From contig NZ_CP075379.1 in the NCBI RefSeq assembly GCF_023035875.1, positions 496,001 through 560,000 of the forward strand: a DNA stretch of 64,000 nucleotides. The letters run 5' to 3'. Source of the DNA: Borrelia puertoricensis (lineage in GTDB: Bacteria; Spirochaetota; Spirochaetia; Borreliales; Borreliaceae). The translations under genes were made by a program, and so were the position numbers. Below the pieces are notes generated by a model, which ran no database searches, was not told the DNA's origin, and saw nothing but the letters and a program-made list of their open reading frames with translations. Below, one piece after another: positions 9,302 through 18,921 of the stretch (its first letter is position 1; each line of letters starts with the position of its first letter).

Positions 9302-9556
9302 ATGGCAAGGGAAAATAAGAAAGAGTTAATTGGAAAGGTTGTTAGTGATAAGATGAGTAAAACAATAGTTGTTGAAATTGTTCAAAGGAAAATGCATCCT
9401 ATCTATCATAAGTACTTAAAAGTTAGCAGAAGAGTGAAAGCTCATGATGAGAGAGAAGAATCAAAACTTGGAGATAAAGTAAAGATTATTGAGTCCAGGC
9501 CTATTAGTAAAGAAAAAAGATGGATGCTTGTTGAAGTTTTGGAGCAATCAAAATAA
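9302..9556 (+). CDS. rpsQ: 30S ribosomal protein S17
   Basis: S17 is an early 16S rRNA-binding OB-fold protein. The 84-residue product contains [27 protein letters not shown] and the [13 protein letters not shown] segment, all diagnostic. Length is normal. It is followed by a 30-base gap before rplN. Confidence 0.97.
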   Translation: MARENKKELIGKVVSDKMSKTIVVEIVQRKMHPIYHKYLKVSRRVKAHDEREESKLGDKVKIIESRPISKEKRWMLVEVLEQSK

Positions 9557-9586
9557 TTTCAGTTATTTTTGTAGAGGAGATTAATT

Positions 9587-9955
9587 ATGGTACAGATGCA
9601 GACATATTTAGCGGTTGCTGATAATACGGGTGGTAAGATAGCAGAGTGCATAAAAGTTATTGGTGGAAGTAAAAAACGATCTGCTAGGGTTGGAGACATA
9701 ATAGTTATTGCTGTGAAGCAAGCAATTCCCAATTCACCTATTAAGAAAGGAGAGGTGCATAAAGCCGTAGTTGTTAGGACCTCAAAAGAGATAAGACGAA
9801 AGAATGGGACTTATGTTAGATTTGATGATAATGCATGTGTTATACTTGATGCTAATTTGAATCCAAGAGGTAAGAGAGTTTTTGGACCTGTTGCAAGAGA
9901 GCTAAGGGATGCTAATTTTATGAAAGTTGTCTCATTGGCTTCAGAGGTAATATAA
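9587..9955 (+). CDS. rplN: 50S ribosomal protein L14
   Basis: L14 is at the subunit interface and forms the binding site for the silencing factor RsfS. The 122-residue product starts [20 protein letters not shown] and contains [12 protein letters not shown] and the [20 protein letters not shown] ending. GAGGAG lies upstream at normal spacing. Start, length and motifs agree with the family. Confidence 0.98.
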   Translation: MVQMQTYLAVADNTGGKIAECIKVIGGSKKRSARVGDIIVIAVKQAIPNSPIKKGEVHKAVVVRTSKEIRRKNGTYVRFDDNACVILDANLNPRGKRVFGPVARELRDANFMKVVSLASEVI

Positions 9956-9965
9956 GGGGTTATTT

Positions 9966-10271
9966 ATGAAGACTAAGTTGAAAGTAGGCGATAATGTAAA
10001 AATTCTTTGTGGTAAGGATAGAGGTAAAACAGGTGAAGTTGTTAGCATAGATAGGAAAAATCTTAAGGTTATTGTTAAGTCTTGTAATATGGTTAAGAAG
10101 GTTATCAAGGCAAGAACTCCTCAAGAGAAGAGTAAGATAATTGATAGGGAAGCACCTATAGATATTTCAAATGTAATGTTATTTTCAAATGGTATATCTT
10201 CAAGAATAGGGTTTAAATTTGAAAATAATGAAAAAAAGAGATTCCTTAAAAAGAATGGGGAGAATGTTTAG
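9966..10271 (+). CDS. rplX: 50S ribosomal protein L24
   Basis: L24 is an early assembly protein with a KOW motif. The 101-residue product has [20 protein letters not shown], the KOW signature, then [13 protein letters not shown]. Length is typical. It starts ten bases after rplN and ends three before rplE. Confidence 0.97.
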   Translation: MKTKLKVGDNVKILCGKDRGKTGEVVSIDRKNLKVIVKSCNMVKKVIKARTPQEKSKIIDREAPIDISNVMLFSNGISSRIGFKFENNEKKRFLKKNGENV

Positions 10272-10274
10272 CTT

Positions 10275-10823
10275 ATGAGTTATGTTCCTGCGTTAAAGAA
10301 GCATTATAAAGATAATATTATAAAAGAACTTGTTAGTGAGTTCCAATATAAGTCTATTATGCAAGCTCCAAAAATAGAAAAAATTATTGTTTCTGTGGGA
10401 GTTGGTGATGCTGTTAAAAATAAAAAACTTTTAGATTCAACTGTTTATGAGCTTAGTCAAATCACTGGTCAACGGGCTGTTAAGACAAAGGCCAAAAAAG
10501 CCATTGCTGGATTTAAGATTAGACAAGGTCAAGAGATAGGCGCTAAGGTTACTCTTCGCGGTAATATTATGTATGAATTTTTATATAAACTTATTAATTT
10601 GGCGTTACCTCGTGTTAAAGATTTTAGAGGTGTAAATGGAAATGCATTTGATGGCAATGGTAATTACTCTTTTGGAATAGCAGAACAAATAATATTTTCT
10701 GAGATAGATTATGATAAAATAGAGAGGATATCTGGCTTGAATGTCACAATAGTAACTACGGCTTTAAACGACAGAGAGGGTAAAGCTTTGCTTTCGAAGT
10801 TTGGTATGCCATTTAGTAATTAA
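10275..10823 (+). CDS. rplE: 50S ribosomal protein L5
   Basis: L5 binds 5S rRNA in the central protuberance. The 182-residue product contains the early segment [16 protein letters not shown], the [20 protein letters not shown] segment and the [10 protein letters not shown] motif. All are family hallmarks and the length is normal. Confidence 0.98.
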   Translation: MSYVPALKKHYKDNIIKELVSEFQYKSIMQAPKIEKIIVSVGVGDAVKNKKLLDSTVYELSQITGQRAVKTKAKKAIAGFKIRQGQEIGAKVTLRGNIMYEFLYKLINLALPRVKDFRGVNGNAFDGNGNYSFGIAEQIIFSEIDYDKIERISGLNVTIVTTALNDREGKALLSKFGMPFSN

Positions 10824-10837
10824 AGGAGTTTTTATTT

Positions 10838-11023
10838 ATGGCTAAAAAATCAATGATAGTTAAGGCCTTACGAAAGCCAAAATATAAAACGAGACAAAAA
10901 AATAGATGTAAGTTATGTGGGCGTCCAAAGGGGTATATGAGAGATTTTGGTATGTGTCGTATATGCTTTAGGAATCATGCATCTGCAGGATTAATTCCTG
11001 GAGTCTCAAAATCAAGCTGGTAA
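10838..11023 (+). CDS. rpsN: 30S ribosomal protein S14, zinc-binding type
   Basis: S14 is in the 30S head. This is the short (61-residue) C+ form, with two CxxC pairs (CKLC and CRIC) that bind one zinc ion; the longer zinc-free form lacks them. AAGGAG precedes the ATG. In bacteria that encode both forms zinc controls the exchange, but only this copy is visible here. Also named rpsZ. Confidence 0.97.
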   Translation: MAKKSMIVKALRKPKYKTRQKNRCKLCGRPKGYMRDFGMCRICFRNHASAGLIPGVSKSSW

Positions 11024-11032
11024 GGAGAATTT

Positions 11033-11431
11033 ATGGCTGTTACGCATTCAGTGGGAGATATGTTAACTAAGATAAGAAATGCAAGTAAGGTTAAGCATGA
11101 GTCTGTGGACTTAAAGATGTCTAAAATAAATAAATCTATTTTAGACATTCTGAAAGAAGAAGGATATATTAAGAATTATAATATCTTTGATAAGAAAGGC
11201 ATTTCTTTTATTAAGGCAATACTAAATTATGATAATAAGAGAAATCCTGCTATAAATAGAATAGATGCTATTTCGACTCCTGGTAGAAAAGTTTATTCTT
11301 CATACAAAAATATGCCAAGAATAAAGAATGGGTATGGCATATTAATAGTGTCTTCTTCAAAAGGTGTGATTACTGGCAAGCAAGCCAAAGATAATAAAGT
11401 AGGTGGTGAGCTAATTTGCTCAGTTTGGTAA
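11033..11431 (+). CDS. rpsH: 30S ribosomal protein S8
   Basis: S8 is a central-domain 16S rRNA-binding protein and the classical repressor of the spc operon in E. coli. The 132-residue product starts AVTHSVGDMLTKIRNA and has the C-terminal GILIVSSSKGVITGKQA segment with the conserved STS/SSS-like turn. TAAGGAG lies before the ATG. Confidence 0.97.
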   Translation: MAVTHSVGDMLTKIRNASKVKHESVDLKMSKINKSILDILKEEGYIKNYNIFDKKGISFIKAILNYDNKRNPAINRIDAISTPGRKVYSSYKNMPRIKNGYGILIVSSSKGVITGKQAKDNKVGGELICSVW

Positions 11432-11450
11432 GTTTAAGAGGTAGGTAAAT

Positions 11451-11993
11451 ATGTCACGTATTGGTAAACTTCCTATAAAAATAGTTGATTCTGTGAAGGT
11501 TGATATTAAAGACAACATAGTAACAGTTGAGGGTAAAAGAGGCAAATTAAGCCAAGAAATAAAGAGTAGCATTAAGGTTAGAGTTGAGGAGAGTAATATT
11601 ATTGTTGAGCGTTCTTTTGACGATAAACAGACAAGAGCTTTTCATGGACTTTATAGAAGTTTAATTTCTAATATGGTTAAGGGAGTATCTGATGGATTTT
11701 CAAAATCTCTTACTATTAGTGGTATAGGGTACAGGGTTGAGCAACAAGGAACGAGTCTTTTTTTTAACTTAGGATATTCAACTCAATTTGAGTATGTGAT
11801 TCCCAAGGGAATTAATATTCGACTTGATGGTAATACCAAAATTGCTGTTGAGGGCATAGATAAGTGTAGAGTTGGACAGGTTGCTTCTGAGATTAGAGGT
11901 TTAAGGCTTCCTGAGCCATACAAGGGTAAAGGAATTAAATATGATAATGAAGTAAGCAGACGCAAAGTAGGGAAATCAGGAGTAAAAAAGTAG
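11451..11993 (+). CDS. rplF: 50S ribosomal protein L6
   Basis: L6 is located near the factor-binding site of the 50S subunit. The 180-residue product consists of two similar domains; it starts SRIGKLPIKI, has a central GFSKSLTISGIGYRVE segment and ends with RLPEPYKGKGIKY, the conserved C-terminal motif. Length is normal. Confidence 0.97.
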   Translation: MSRIGKLPIKIVDSVKVDIKDNIVTVEGKRGKLSQEIKSSIKVRVEESNIIVERSFDDKQTRAFHGLYRSLISNMVKGVSDGFSKSLTISGIGYRVEQQGTSLFFNLGYSTQFEYVIPKGINIRLDGNTKIAVEGIDKCRVGQVASEIRGLRLPEPYKGKGIKYDNEVSRRKVGKSGVKK

Positions 11994-12010
11994 GTTTTGG
12001 GTGAGTATTT

Positions 12011-12370
12011 ATGAAAAAAGTAAAAGAATCTGAAAAAAGAAATATAAAGCGTAAAAAGAGAATAAGAGATAGAATTGGATTTGGTGTTGCAGATAGGCCT
12101 AGGGTTACAGTTTTTAAATCCAATAAATATTTTTATGTTCAAGTCATTGATGATGTGGCTGGTCATACTCTTGCAAGTATTTCTACTATTGAAAAAGATC
12201 TTAAATTGAACAAAAATATTGATGATGTAAAGAAACTTGGCGAAATTCTTGCAAAGAAACTTAAGGATAAAAATATAAATAAACTTATTTTTGATAGAAA
12301 TGGTTATAAATATCACGGTCTTATTGCAAGTTTTGCAACTTCTTTGCGTGAAGCCGGTATTGATGTTTAG
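12011..12370 (+). CDS. rplR: 50S ribosomal protein L18
   Basis: L18 binds 5S rRNA together with L5. The 119-residue product has the basic N-terminus ([12 protein letters not shown]), the [20 protein letters not shown] segment and the [20 protein letters not shown] region typical of the family. A 17-base gap follows rplF. Confidence 0.97.
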   Translation: MKKVKESEKRNIKRKKRIRDRIGFGVADRPRVTVFKSNKYFYVQVIDDVAGHTLASISTIEKDLKLNKNIDDVKKLGEILAKKLKDKNINKLIFDRNGYKYHGLIASFATSLREAGIDV

Positions 12371-12381
12371 GGGGAATTATA

Positions 12382-12876
12382 GTGGAATCTCAAGTTCATA
12401 AAAAGCAAATAGAGAAATTGATATCATTAAGTAGGGTTACTAAAGTTGTAAAGGGTGGAAGAAGGTTTTCTTTTTCTGCTTTTATGGTTGTTGGTGATGG
12501 TGAAGGTCAAGTTGGCTGGGGATTTGGTAAGGCTAATGATGCTAGTGATGCAATAAAGAAGAGTTTGGCTAGTGCTAGAAAAAATTTAAGGGTTATTCCT
12601 ATTAGAAAAGGTACTCTTCCTCATATGGTCATTGGTGATTTTAAAAAAGCCAAAGTTTTAATTAAGCCAGCAACTCAAGGTACTGGTATTATTGCAGGTG
12701 GACCTGTTCGTGCTGTCATGGAAGCTTTGGGAGTTCATGATATTTTAAGTAAGTCTCTTGGTTCAAATAATTCTATGAATGTGGTAAAGGCGACTTTTAA
12801 GGCATTTGACTTGGTTTTAGATGCTAGAAAAATAGCAGAAATAAGAGGTAAAACTTTAAGGACTTTATGGGGTTAG
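12382..12876 (+). CDS. rpsE: 30S ribosomal protein S5
   Basis: S5 acts in decoding accuracy and mRNA unwinding at the entry channel. The 164-residue product has the double-stranded-RNA-binding-like N-domain with VTKVVKGGRRFSFSAFMVVG and GWGFGKA, then PATQGTGIIAGGPVRAVMEA. The start is GTG at 12382, preceded by AGGGGGAA; no upstream ATG exists in frame. Confidence 0.97.
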   Translation: MESQVHKKQIEKLISLSRVTKVVKGGRRFSFSAFMVVGDGEGQVGWGFGKANDASDAIKKSLASARKNLRVIPIRKGTLPHMVIGDFKKAKVLIKPATQGTGIIAGGPVRAVMEALGVHDILSKSLGSNNSMNVVKATFKAFDLVLDARKIAEIRGKTLRTLWG

Positions 12877-12879
12877 TTT

Positions 12880-13191
12880 ATGATTAAGAGAAAATTGCGA
12901 CTTCAGCTTAAAAAGATTAGGTTTAAATCCTCAAGATCTAGGTTGAAGAATAAGGTTTTTATTAGAAAGATGAAAAATAATAGAGAAATTCTTACTAAGA
13001 GCGACATTAAGATCGAGGTTGAGCTTAAGAGAAGTCTTATTGGAAAATTAGACAGTAAGGTTAAGACATTGAAAGCTTTGGGTCTTAAGAGAATAGGAGA
13101 TAAAAAAGTTCATGTTTTAAACAAGTCTCTTCAAGGGATGCTTAATAGTGTAATTAGCATGGTTTTATTAAGTGAGGTAAAGAATGATTAA
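12880..13191 (+). CDS. rpmD: 50S ribosomal protein L30 with N-terminal extension
   Basis: L30 is a small 50S protein, usually about 60 residues. The recognisable L30 core runs from [15 protein letters not shown] to the end. Here about 45 basic residues precede it, giving 103 residues. An internal ATG at 12970 has only a weak ribosome site (AGAAAG), while ATG 12880 follows rpsE by three bases, so the long form is preferred. I recall a published B. burgdorferi ribosome structure in which uL30 has an N-terminal helical extension, in agreement. It overlaps rplO by eight bases. Confidence 0.92.
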   Translation: MIKRKLRLQLKKIRFKSSRSRLKNKVFIRKMKNNREILTKSDIKIEVELKRSLIGKLDSKVKTLKALGLKRIGDKKVHVLNKSLQGMLNSVISMVLLSEVKND

Positions 13192-13621
13192 GCTAAGGAG
13201 ACCTTTAGGAGCTAATAAGTCTCGAAAAATTGTTGGTAGGGGGCCAGGTTCTGGTCTTGGAAAGACCTCTGGTAGAGGGCAAAAGGGGCAAAAAGCTAGG
13301 AATAATTCGCCAAGGATTGGTTTTGAAGGAGGACAAACTCCTCTTTATAGAAGACTTCCAATAAGAGGTTTTTCCAATCATGATTATAAGGTAAAGTATG
13401 AGATTGTAGGACTTGGGGATATAGATAGAAAGTTTGAGGATGGAGATTTAGTAAATTATAATACTTTGTTACAAAAAGGGCTTATAAGTAAGAATAAAAA
13501 AAATATCAAGATTTTGGCTAATGGCGAGCTTACTAAGAAAGTGAATTTTGAAGTTTCTCGTATTTCAAAGTCTGCTGAAGAATTGGCAACGAAATTTGGT
13601 TGTAGTATTAAATTAGTTTGA
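13184..13621 (+). CDS. rplO: 50S ribosomal protein L15
   Basis: L15 is a late-assembly 50S protein. The 145-residue product has the N-terminal Gly-rich RNA-binding segment [18 protein letters not shown] and [14 protein letters not shown], both diagnostic, and the C-terminal [14 protein letters not shown]. Its start overlaps the end of rpmD, indicating translational coupling. Confidence 0.97.
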   Translation: MIKLRRPLGANKSRKIVGRGPGSGLGKTSGRGQKGQKARNNSPRIGFEGGQTPLYRRLPIRGFSNHDYKVKYEIVGLGDIDRKFEDGDLVNYNTLLQKGLISKNKKNIKILANGELTKKVNFEVSRISKSAEELATKFGCSIKLV

Positions 13622-13633
13622 AATGGTAGTGAA

Positions 13634-14938
13634 ATGAGAGGTTTGTTTTTTAATTTATTTACAATTAAGGATTTAAGGATCAAATTTTTATTTACTCTGT
13701 TTATTCTTTTTATTTTTAGGGTTGGATCTTACTTGCCAATACCAGGAATAGATCCTGTGGCTCTTCGAAGTTATTTTAAATCCCAGTCGGATTTTTCAAT
13801 TACTAATTATTTTGATTTTTTTTCAGGTGGTGCTTTTAGTAATTTTTCTATATTTATGCTTAGCATAAGTCCTTATATTTCAGCATCAATTATTATTCAG
13901 CTTCTTGTTTATTCTTTTCCTTCTCTTAAAAAGATGCAAGAAGGGGATAATGGGAGAAAAAAAATAAAAAAATACACGAAATATCTAACAATTGTTGCGG
14001 CTGTAGCTCAAGGATATGCCACTAGTCTTTATGCTAAAAGCATTCCAGGTGCGCTTAATATGCCTTTTTATAGATATATTTTTATTGCTATTTTAACAGT
14101 TACAACAGGTACTTTTGTTCTCTTATGGCTTGGTGAACAAATTAATCAGAGAGGCATTGGAAATGGTGTGTCTTTAATAATTTTTTCAGGAATAGTGGTT
14201 AGGCTTCAAGCGGCTTTATTTAATCTTTTTCAGAGCATTCGAGATCCATCTCAAAATATTAATCCTGTCTTTATGATACTGGTATTAAGTGTGTTTATTT
14301 TGGTTGTTATATTGATCATATATGAGTATAAGGCGCAAAGACGGATTGTTATTCATTATGCTAGAGCAAACTCAAGGAATACAGTTAGTTCATATTTACC
14401 AATCAAGCTTAATCCATCAGGTGTGTTGCCTGTTATTTTTGCATCTGTGCTTATTACCTTGCCTTTGCAAATTTTAAGTGGATTTGCTGGAACTTCTGTT
14501 CTCTCAAGACAAATTTTATCTTATTTAAGGCCTAATGGGCTTTATTATACTTTATTGAATGTAGTTTTAATAATAGGTTTTACATATTTTTATTCAAAGA
14601 TACAATTGAGTCCAAAAGATATAAGTAATAATATTCGTAAAAATGGGGGAACTATTCCAGGTATAAAGGCGGATGAGATGGAGGGTTATTTAGATAAAAT
14701 TATGAATAGAACATTATTTTCAGGTTCTATTTTTTTGTCTATTATTGCAATTATTCCGTTTTTAGTGCAGAATATTTTTAGATTTCCTTATGATGTCTCA
14801 AGGATTATGGGTAGTTCTTCACTCCTTATTATGGTAGGAGTAGCTCTTGATACATTAATTCAGATTGATGCATATTTAAAGACTCAAGGATTGTCTCGTG
14901 GACCTGGCAAAAAGTATGCTTTTTTGCAGAAAATTTAG
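13634..14938 (+). CDS. secY: Preprotein translocase subunit SecY
   Basis: SecY forms the protein-conducting channel in the cytoplasmic membrane with SecE and SecG. The 434-residue product shows ten hydrophobic segments. Visible conserved elements are FRVGSYLPIPGID after the first helix, the plug-region FSGGAFSNFSIF, GIGNGVSLIIF, and the cytoplasmic loop GIKADEMEGYLDKIMNR near the end. Unlike in E. coli or B. subtilis, no adk, map or infA lies between secY and rpmJ. Confidence 0.98.
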   Translation: MRGLFFNLFTIKDLRIKFLFTLFILFIFRVGSYLPIPGIDPVALRSYFKSQSDFSITNYFDFFSGGAFSNFSIFMLSISPYISASIIIQLLVYSFPSLKKMQEGDNGRKKIKKYTKYLTIVAAVAQGYATSLYAKSIPGALNMPFYRYIFIAILTVTTGTFVLLWLGEQINQRGIGNGVSLIIFSGIVVRLQAALFNLFQSIRDPSQNINPVFMILVLSVFILVVILIIYEYKAQRRIVIHYARANSRNTVSSYLPIKLNPSGVLPVIFASVLITLPLQILSGFAGTSVLSRQILSYLRPNGLYYTLLNVVLIIGFTYFYSKIQLSPKDISNNIRKNGGTIPGIKADEMEGYLDKIMNRTLFSGSIFLSIIAIIPFLVQNIFRFPYDVSRIMGSSSLLIMVGVALDTLIQIDAYLKTQGLSRGPGKKYAFLQKI

Positions 14939-14947
14939 GAGTAGTTT

Positions 14948-15061
14948 ATGAAAGTTAGGGTAAGTGTAAAGCCAATTTGTGAAAAATGTAAAGTGATAAA
15001 GAGAAAAGGTGTTTTAAGAATTATTTGTGATAATCTTAAACATAAACAAAGACAAAAATAA
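14948..15061 (+). CDS. rpmJ: 50S ribosomal protein L36
   Basis: This 37-residue gene is the smallest in the cluster. The product reads [20 protein letters not shown], then [17 protein letters not shown]: three Cys and one His in the CxxC...C...H pattern that binds zinc in L36. Short GGAGTAG-type signal precedes the ATG at 14948, nine bases after secY. Next comes rpsM, also nine bases away. Confidence 0.95.
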
Positions 15062-15070
15062 GGGGAAAAA

Positions 15071-15448
15071 ATGGCTAGGATAGCAGGAATAGATTTGCCA
15101 AATAACAAACAACTTCAAATAGCTCTTACGTCTATTTATGGAATAGGAAGAGCTAGAGCTTTAGAAATTTGCAGAAAAACAGATATTTTACCAGAAAAAA
15201 GAGCTAAAGATTTGGATAATGATGAAGTTAATAAGCTTAGGAAAATAATTGAAAGTGATTATGTTGTTGAGGGAAAGCTTAGAAGTGAGTTAGCTATGTC
15301 TATTAAGAGGCTTATGGATATTGCATGTTATAGGGGGCTTAGACATAGAAAAGGTTTACCCTTAAGAGGGCAGAGAACTAAGACTAATGCAAGAACCAGG
15401 AAGGGAAAGAGAAAGACTGTGGCTAATAAGAAGATGGCTGCTAAATAA
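15071..15448 (+). CDS. rpsM: 30S ribosomal protein S13
   Basis: S13 contacts P-site tRNA and bridges to the 50S subunit. The 125-residue product starts [19 protein letters not shown], has the helix-hairpin-helix IYGIGRARA, and ends with [20 protein letters not shown] and a basic tail. AAGGGGA precedes the ATG. Confidence 0.98.
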   Translation: MARIAGIDLPNNKQLQIALTSIYGIGRARALEICRKTDILPEKRAKDLDNDEVNKLRKIIESDYVVEGKLRSELAMSIKRLMDIACYRGLRHRKGLPLRGQRTKTNARTRKGKRKTVANKKMAAK

Positions 15449-15478
15449 AGTTTTTTTGCTTATATAGGAGAGATAAGT

Positions 15479-15868
15479 TTGAGTGCAAAAGTATCAACTA
15501 ATAAAAAAAAGGTAAAAAAAAATATTGGTGAAGGCAATGTTTATATACAGGCTACTTTTAATAATACCATAGTAACTGTATCAGACATAAGAGGAAATAC
15601 TTTAGCTTGGGCAAGTGCAGGTGGAATGGGATTTAAGGGTGCTAAAAAATCGACTCCTTATGCTGCTCAGATGACTGCAGAAGCGGCTTTAGGTAAAGTT
15701 AAGGATTTTGGTATTAATTATGTTCATGTTTTTGTTAAAGGTCCGGGGATTGGTAGAGAGTCTGCCATACGAACTGTTGGATCAACAGGTATAATTGTTA
15801 AATCAATCTCAGATGTTACTCCAATACCGCATAATGGGTGTAGACCTAAGAAAACTAGACGAGTTTAG
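15479..15868 (+). CDS. rpsK: 30S ribosomal protein S11
   Basis: S11 lies on the 30S platform beside the mRNA exit. The 129-residue product has [34 protein letters not shown], and ends [15 protein letters not shown]. The start is TTG at 15479, placed by AGGAG eight bases upstream. rpsD, which usually follows in E. coli, is absent; rpoA comes next. Confidence 0.98.
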   Translation: MSAKVSTNKKKVKKNIGEGNVYIQATFNNTIVTVSDIRGNTLAWASAGGMGFKGAKKSTPYAAQMTAEAALGKVKDFGINYVHVFVKGPGIGRESAIRTVGSTGIIVKSISDVTPIPHNGCRPKKTRRV

Positions 15869-15883
15869 TTAGAGGAGCTATTG

Positions 15884-16915
15884 ATGTCTTTAGGAAAGCT
15901 TTTGAAAGATTTTACTATACCTGATAGGATTGAGTTTTTAAGAGGAGAGGATGATAGTTCTTATGGAAAATTTATAATGTATCCTTTTGAGAAAGGTTTT
16001 GGTGTTACTATTGGTAACACTTTAAGGCGAGTTTTGCTATCTTCTATTGAAGGATATGCTATTTCTGCTATGAGGGTTCAGTCTAATCAAGGTGGGTCTT
16101 TAAAGATCGTTTCAAGTGAATTTGATTTAATACCTGGTGTTGTAGAGGATACTCTTGAAGTAATTGCTAATATTAAAAATATTCACTTAAAGTTAGATGA
16201 GGGAGTTAATACTACTACAATAAATCTTTCTGTTAATGGAAAAGATACTAATGTTTTAAAGGCAGTTCATCTTGAAAGAGAAGGTGTTGAAGTTTTTAAT
16301 AAAGATTTAGTTATTGCTACACTTTCAAGTGAGGCAAATTTGGATTTTGAATTTCAAATCAATTATGGAAGAGGTTATGTTTCTTCTGAACAGAATGCTA
16401 AATATTTAGAAGAAGTTAATACCATTGCACTTGATTCTATATTCTCTCCAATAGAAAAGGTGACATATTCTGTTGAAGATACTAGAGTTGGGCAGAGATC
16501 TGATTATGATAAACTTGTTATGGAAATTTGGACAACAGGTGTAATTAGTGCTAAAGACGCAATTAAAAAAGCGGCTTCTGTAGTGAGGGACTTTTTGCTT
16601 CCATTGGTTAATTTTGAAGATAAGGTTGTACATTCTGTTAAGAGTTCTGAACTTAGAGATTCCGATATACTTAGTATAAATATTGAGAAATTAAATTTAT
16701 CTGTTAGATCTCTTAATTGTTTAACCAAGGAAAATGTTAAGACTTTAGGAGAACTTATTAGCAAAAGTGCAGAGGATCTTTCAAAGGCAAGGAACTTTGG
16801 GAAAAAAAGTTTAGAAGAAATAATTGAAAAGCTTAGTGCTTATGGATTATTTTTGGGAATGTCTAAGGCAGAAGCTCTAAAAATATTGAATAAAAACGAT
16901 AAAATATCTCATTAG
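15884..16915 (+). CDS. rpoA: DNA-directed RNA polymerase subunit alpha
   Basis: The alpha dimer nucleates RNA polymerase assembly; its C-terminal domain binds UP elements and activators. The 343-residue product has the N-terminal assembly domain (GFGVTIGNTLRRVLLSSIEG) and a full C-terminal domain with the helix-hairpin-helix region LNCLTKENVKTLGEL and GKKSLEEI. ATG 15884 is preferred to TTG 15881 because GGAG at 15874-15877 spaces correctly. It is followed by rplQ after 18 bases. Confidence 0.98.
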   Translation: MSLGKLLKDFTIPDRIEFLRGEDDSSYGKFIMYPFEKGFGVTIGNTLRRVLLSSIEGYAISAMRVQSNQGGSLKIVSSEFDLIPGVVEDTLEVIANIKNIHLKLDEGVNTTTINLSVNGKDTNVLKAVHLEREGVEVFNKDLVIATLSSEANLDFEFQINYGRGYVSSEQNAKYLEEVNTIALDSIFSPIEKVTYSVEDTRVGQRSDYDKLVMEIWTTGVISAKDAIKKAASVVRDFLLPLVNFEDKVVHSVKSSELRDSDILSINIEKLNLSVRSLNCLTKENVKTLGELISKSAEDLSKARNFGKKSLEEIIEKLSAYGLFLGMSKAEALKILNKNDKISH

Positions 16916-16933
16916 AAGGGAGATCATTGTTAT

Positions 16934-17308
16934 ATGAAGACTAAGGTAGGATTTAATAGGTTAGATAGAAAATCAAGTCATAGAAAGGCGCTTTTGAGAA
17001 ATATGGTAATTTCTCTTTTTAGGCATGAAAAAATAACTTCTACTAAAGCAAAATTGAGTGAAGTTAAAAGATTTGCTGAAAAATTAATTACTAGGGCTAA
17101 AGTTGATAGTGTACATAACAGAAGAGAAGTATCAAAATTTATACATGATAAATATATTCTGAATAGATTATTTACTAGAATTTCCCCTATCTTTAAAGAA
17201 AGAAAGGGTGGGTATACTAGGGTTATTAAGCTAGGACAAAGGTATGGGGATGCAGCTGAGATGGCAATTCTTGAACTAGTTGATAAAACCTTAGAAGAAA
17301 AGCAATAG
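16934..17308 (+). CDS. rplQ: 50S ribosomal protein L17
   Basis: L17 lies near the tunnel exit. The 124-residue product contains [39 protein letters not shown] and [20 protein letters not shown], all family signatures. It ends the ribosomal run; an AT-rich hairpin follows. Confidence 0.97.
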   Translation: MKTKVGFNRLDRKSSHRKALLRNMVISLFRHEKITSTKAKLSEVKRFAEKLITRAKVDSVHNRREVSKFIHDKYILNRLFTRISPIFKERKGGYTRVIKLGQRYGDAAEMAILELVDKTLEEKQ

Positions 17309-17318
17309 TCTTACGTAT

Positions 17319-17349
17319 TAAATATATCCTTTTAAAGGATTTATATTTA
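17319..17349 (+). terminator. AT-rich hairpin after rplQ, possible partial terminator
   Basis: The core ATCCTTTTAAAGGAT (17326-17340) is a perfect palindrome, and flanking TAAATATA / TATATTTA extend the stem with a small bulge. There is no strong T-run. It separates the ribosomal run from rny and could attenuate read-through or be an RNA processing site. Confidence 0.4.
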
Positions 17350-17379
17350 ATTGGTTTGGCAGAATAGGGGGTAAATTGT

Positions 17380-18921
17380 ATGTCATATATTACTTTTTCT
17401 TCTATTCTTGTTGGTGTTTTAGGTATTGTATTAGGTTTTTTAATAAGAATTATTTTAGGTAGGTTTTCTTTATTAAATTTAGATAAAAAGCTAAAGAAAG
17501 TACAAGAAGAGGTAATCGTAGAGATAGAAAATGAAAAAAAGCGAGTTATTTCATATGCAAAAGCTCAAATGCTTAAAGAGAAAAACCAGCAGGATAGGGA
17601 AATAAGAGAGCGAAAAAATGAGGTTTTTAATTTAGAGAGAAGATTATTACAAAGAGAAGAAACTTTAGATAAAAGAATATCAGCTCTTGATAAGCAGCAA
17701 AGTAGGATTGATTTTAAGCTTAAGGAATTTGAGCAAAAAGAAAAAATAATACGAGATAAGGAATTATCTCTTGTTAAAAAGTTAGAAAATATTGCTGGTC
17801 TTACAAAAGAAGAAGCAAAAAAGATTGTAATTGAAAAAGTTGAAAATGAATCCAAGAGAGATGCTCAAATAATTATTAATAAAAGTGAACAAGAGGCTCA
17901 ACTTCTAGCAGATAAGGTAGCTAAAGATATATTGGTCTCTACTATGCAACGTATAGTAACAGAGGTCAGCTCTGAGTTTACAGTTACTTCTGTTGAACTG
18001 CCTAATGATGAGATGAAAGGTAGAATCATTGGTAAAGAAGGACGTAATATCAGGGTTCTTGAGACATTAATAGGTGCAGATATTATTATTGATGATACTC
18101 CTGAGGCTGTTGTTATATCATGTTTTGATCCAGTAAAGAAGGAGATAGCAAAAAGGACTCTTGAGAGACTCGTTGCAGACGGGAGAATTCATCCTGCAAG
18201 AATTGAAGAAATTGTTTATAGTGTTACTAATGAGATCAATAATATTATTCTTGAGGAAGGCGAAAAGGTAGTATTTGATTTAAATATACATGGATTTGAC
18301 AAAAGGCTTATTAGGGGACTTGGAAGGCTTTACTTTAGAAGCAGTTATGGTCAAAACGTTCTAAGTCATTCAAAAGAAACAGCAATAATTGGAGAAATTT
18401 TAGCTAAGGAGATGAAATTAGATCCTGTTGTTGTTAAGAGAGCATGTCTTTTGCATGATATTGGAAAGGGTATGGAAAGTATTTCTGAGAATAGTGAGGG
18501 GCATGCTATTACGGGTGCTGAGCTTGCTCAAAGTTGTGGAGAGAGTGATATTGTTGTCAATGCTATTGCTGCACATCATAATGAAATAAAGCCTGAAAGT
18601 TTTGAGGCTATCGTTGTTCAAATAGCTGATGCTATTTCTGCATCTCGTCCTGGTGCAAGACGTGAAAGTTTGAACAATTATATAAATAGACTTAAGAGAC
18701 TTGAAGAGATTGCATATGGATTTGAGGGTGTTCAGAAGTGTTATGCAATTCAGGCAGGTCGTGAAGTTAGAATTATCGTTGACAATTTATTGATTAATGA
18801 TGAGAAAGCTACTATTCTTGCAAGAGATATTGCAAAGAAAATAGAAGTTGAGATGAGATATCCTGGTAAAATAAAAGTTACTATTATTCGTGAAACTAGA
18901 GTTATTGAGTATGCAAGATAA
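17380..18921 (+). CDS. rny: Ribonuclease Y
   Basis: RNase Y is a membrane-bound endoribonuclease that starts mRNA decay. The 513-residue product has an N-terminal membrane helix (residues about 5-27), a long coiled coil rich in Lys, Glu and Arg (about 30-190), a KH domain with GRIIGKEGRNIRVLETL, and an HD domain with the metal motif HDIGKG and the AAHHNE segment. Length matches the family. It precedes ymdB, a pairing found in many bacteria, with an 11-base overlap. Confidence 0.97.
   Translation: MSYITFSSILVGVLGIVLGFLIRIILGRFSLLNLDKKLKKVQEEVIVEIENEKKRVISYAKAQMLKEKNQQDREIRERKNEVFNLERRLLQREETLDKRISALDKQQSRIDFKLKEFEQKEKIIRDKELSLVKKLENIAGLTKEEAKKIVIEKVENESKRDAQIIINKSEQEAQLLADKVAKDILVSTMQRIVTEVSSEFTVTSVELPNDEMKGRIIGKEGRNIRVLETLIGADIIIDDTPEAVVISCFDPVKKEIAKRTLERLVADGRIHPARIEEIVYSVTNEINNIILEEGEKVVFDLNIHGFDKRLIRGLGRLYFRSSYGQNVLSHSKETAIIGEILAKEMKLDPVVVKRACLLHDIGKGMESISENSEGHAITGAELAQSCGESDIVVNAIAAHHNEIKPESFEAIVVQIADAISASRPGARRESLNNYINRLKRLEEIAYGFEGVQKCYAIQAGREVRIIVDNLLINDEKATILARDIAKKIEVEMRYPGKIKVTIIRETRVIEYAR

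Noticed and set aside
11783..12316. A 177-codon minus-strand frame over rplF and rplR
   Set aside because: Antisense of two clear ribosomal genes; low-complexity Phe/Ile/Leu composition.
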